Source: Candidatus Latescibacterota bacterium
Lineage (GTDB): Bacteria > JAAXHH01 > JABIQT01
NCBI GenBank assembly: GCA_018667995.1
Contig: JABIQT010000722.1
Coordinates: forward strand, 1 to 7,420
Direction: 5' to 3'
DNA length: 7,420 bases
The position numbers and the translations under genes were made by a program. The notes under the pieces were generated by a model. The model was given only the letters and a program-made list of their open reading frames with translations, did no database searches and was not told the origin of the DNA. Positions 6,196 to 7,420 of the stretch are shown here, one piece after another. Position 1 is the first letter of the stretch; each line of letters opens with the position of its first letter.

Positions 6196-7420
6196 TCAGA
6201 AGCGATACCAAGGCACCTGTTCAACTCGGCAGAGCACTGATTCCATATCGTTGAAGAGGATTTTCTTGGGCTTGCTGCGTACAGCGGGTAGCTCGAATTG
6301 TGCACCAACGCCCTGTATCGGTACACGCACAGTAGTGCGCATTCCATCCTCAGATTCGATGGTGATGGGAACGGCCATCTGGAACTCACGAGGAACATTT
6401 CCCTGACCTACTTTGCAGTGAACCACGTAGCGGTTACCGGCGACCTGCTCCACCCTATAACTGAAGAGGTACGTGGGTATTTCTGCGCCATACACCCATT
6501 GGTTAAAGAACCATCCCAAATCCGAGCCAGCGTGCTCTTCCATAATCTGTTGAAAGTCGGATGTGGAGGCCTGCTTTCCCCGATATTTGTCGTAGTACTC
6601 CCGCAAGCCAGCCAGAAAACGTCCGTCGCTTCCTGTGTCCAGATCTCTCATGTAACTGCGTAGCATGTGAAAGACCCATGCGCCTTTCTGGTAGACTATG
6701 GTGCTGTAGTTGATGCCCATGATGGCTGAGCTGTTTCGATATCCAAGCCAGAGGGGGCCTGCTTGCCGTCCGCCTCGGGATGGGCCGTCGCTAATCTCTA
6801 TGATGTGTTTCTTCCAAATACGAAGCAGGTCAATATACCGCTCGAAACCATCCTGCTCCGTCTCAAGAAAGAGCAGGCCGCAGTAGGTGGCCAGACCCTC
6901 ACTCAGCCACTGGTCATGATAGCTGGTGAAGTCCACATCGATGCCCCACCACTGATGTGCCACTTCATGCGCTCGGAAAACGGCTTCGTAGCCTCTCGGT
7001 GACAGGTCGAGCGTACCCGACCAGGAAAGGTGCAACATACCTGGAAAGGCCAATCCATGAGGGAACGGTGTTTCAGTTACATAGAGCCGGTCTGCCTGAA
7101 CCTGGCCGAACTGCTGGCGGAATAGTTTAAAACTCCCGACCACGTCATCACTCACCTCCTGATCCAAGTCTCCTCGGTTGTCCTCTATGGCCAGAACGGT
7201 GATGGGTACCATACCAAAATCCTGAATTTCGTGAGGATTGTAGTATCCGATGTTGAATGCCGCATTCCGAATGGCACCTTTTGTCAACCATCGCGATGTG
7301 GTCATGACTCCCTTGGACTCGGAATGCTGTAAATCGCCTACACTTATCAGCTTCAGCTCTTTTGGAGCAGTGAATGTGAGATCAAAGGTAGCCGCGTCAC
7401 GGCCACCATGGCGAGGATAC
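6196..7420 (-). CDS. M1-family zinc metallopeptidase (aminopeptidase), 5' part missing
   Basis: The last 407 codons are visible; the reading frame stays open to the right edge, so an apparent ATG at 7305 is internal. Visible residues 1-58 (YPRHGGRDAATFDLTF, then SVGDL and AAFNIGYY) are the end of the N-terminal beta domain typical of M1 peptidases. The zinc site is HEVAHQWWG starting at H151, with the third ligand E174 18 residues after the second histidine (WLSEGLATY). The transition-state tyrosine is Y243 in IVYQKGAWVFHML. The substrate-binding GAMEN region is divergent (GLAFPGMLHLSW), so specificity may differ from classical aminopeptidase N. The last 90 or so residues look like an Ig-like beta domain (FSYRVEQV to ITIESEDGM to KILFNDMES). 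Whether it is exported cannot be judged because the N-terminus is missing. It lies 97 bp upstream of the methyltransferase gene on the same strand. The function is probably cleavage of N-terminal residues from peptides. Confidence 0.92.
   Translation of the reverse strand, partial: YPRHGGRDAATFDLTFTAPKELKLISVGDLQHSESKGVMTTSRWLTKGAIRNAAFNIGYYNPHEIQDFGMVPITVLAIEDNRGDLDQEVSDDVVGSFKLFRQQFGQVQADRLYVTETPFPHGLAFPGMLHLSWSGTLDLSPRGYEAVFRAHEVAHQWWGIDVDFTSYHDQWLSEGLATYCGLLFLETEQDGFERYIDLLRIWKKHIIEISDGPSRGGRQAGPLWLGYRNSSAIMGINYSTIVYQKGAWVFHMLRSYMRDLDTGSDGRFLAGLREYYDKYRGKQASTSDFQQIMEEHAGSDLGWFFNQWVYGAEIPTYLFSYRVEQVAGNRYVVHCKVGQGNVPREFQMAVPITIESEDGMRTTVRVPIQGVGAQFELPAVRSKPKKILFNDMESVLCRVEQVPWYRF

Noticed and set aside
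6298-6663. 121-residue open frame on the plus strand
   Set aside because: It is antisense to the M1 peptidase gene and has no family features.
7303-7305. ATG as the start of the M1 peptidase
   Set aside because: The frame continues upstream to the window edge with residues typical of the M1 N-terminal domain, so this methionine is internal.

Overview
This is a bacterial window: genes are tightly packed, same-strand genes are separated by short gaps or overlap, starts carry Shine-Dalgarno-like sequences, and there are no introns. GC content looks moderate (roughly half, judged by eye) and even throughout, with no sign of a transferred island. I recognise no rRNA, tRNA, CRISPR array or insertion sequence. 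The mix of a PhyH-type dioxygenase, an enolase-superfamily enzyme, a molybdopterin oxidoreductase and a zinc alcohol dehydrogenase beside a HisH/HisF pair resembles free-living or sponge/seawater bacteria known mainly from metagenomes. That is an inference from gene content; I cannot assign a phylum.

Layout: positions 1-3880 hold five genes on the minus strand, read in the order hisH (3880 to 3254), hisF (3238 to 2462), PhyH dioxygenase (2392 to 1547), molybdopterin oxidoreductase fused to pentapeptide repeats (1554 to 517), and an enolase-superfamily enzyme (493 running off the left edge). Gaps are 15 bp, 69 bp, an 8-bp overlap, and 23 bp, so they look like one operon. A good sigma70-like promoter (TTGACA, 18-bp spacer, TACTAT) lies just upstream of hisH. 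Positions 3881-4191 are a 311-bp divergent regulatory region. Positions 4192-5235 encode a zinc-dependent alcohol dehydrogenase on the plus strand, preceded by a strong hairpin and a third copy of the hairpin arm beside the ribosome binding site. Positions 5304-6098 (minus) encode a trans-aconitate 2-methyltransferase homologue, and 6196-7420 (minus) encode the C-terminal part of an M1-family zinc aminopeptidase whose start lies beyond the right edge.

How the genes may work together: HisH and HisF form imidazole glycerol phosphate synthase, a glutamine-dependent enzyme of histidine synthesis whose by-product AICAR feeds purine synthesis. Here they stand without hisA or any other his gene and are followed by three enzymes typical of secondary or catabolic metabolism. 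The most unusual protein is the sulfite-oxidase-fold enzyme carrying about 17 C-terminal pentapeptide repeats. Its start overlaps the dioxygenase stop, which suggests coupled synthesis of the two. Substrates of the dioxygenase, the molybdoenzyme, the enolase-superfamily enzyme and the dehydrogenase cannot be read from the sequence.
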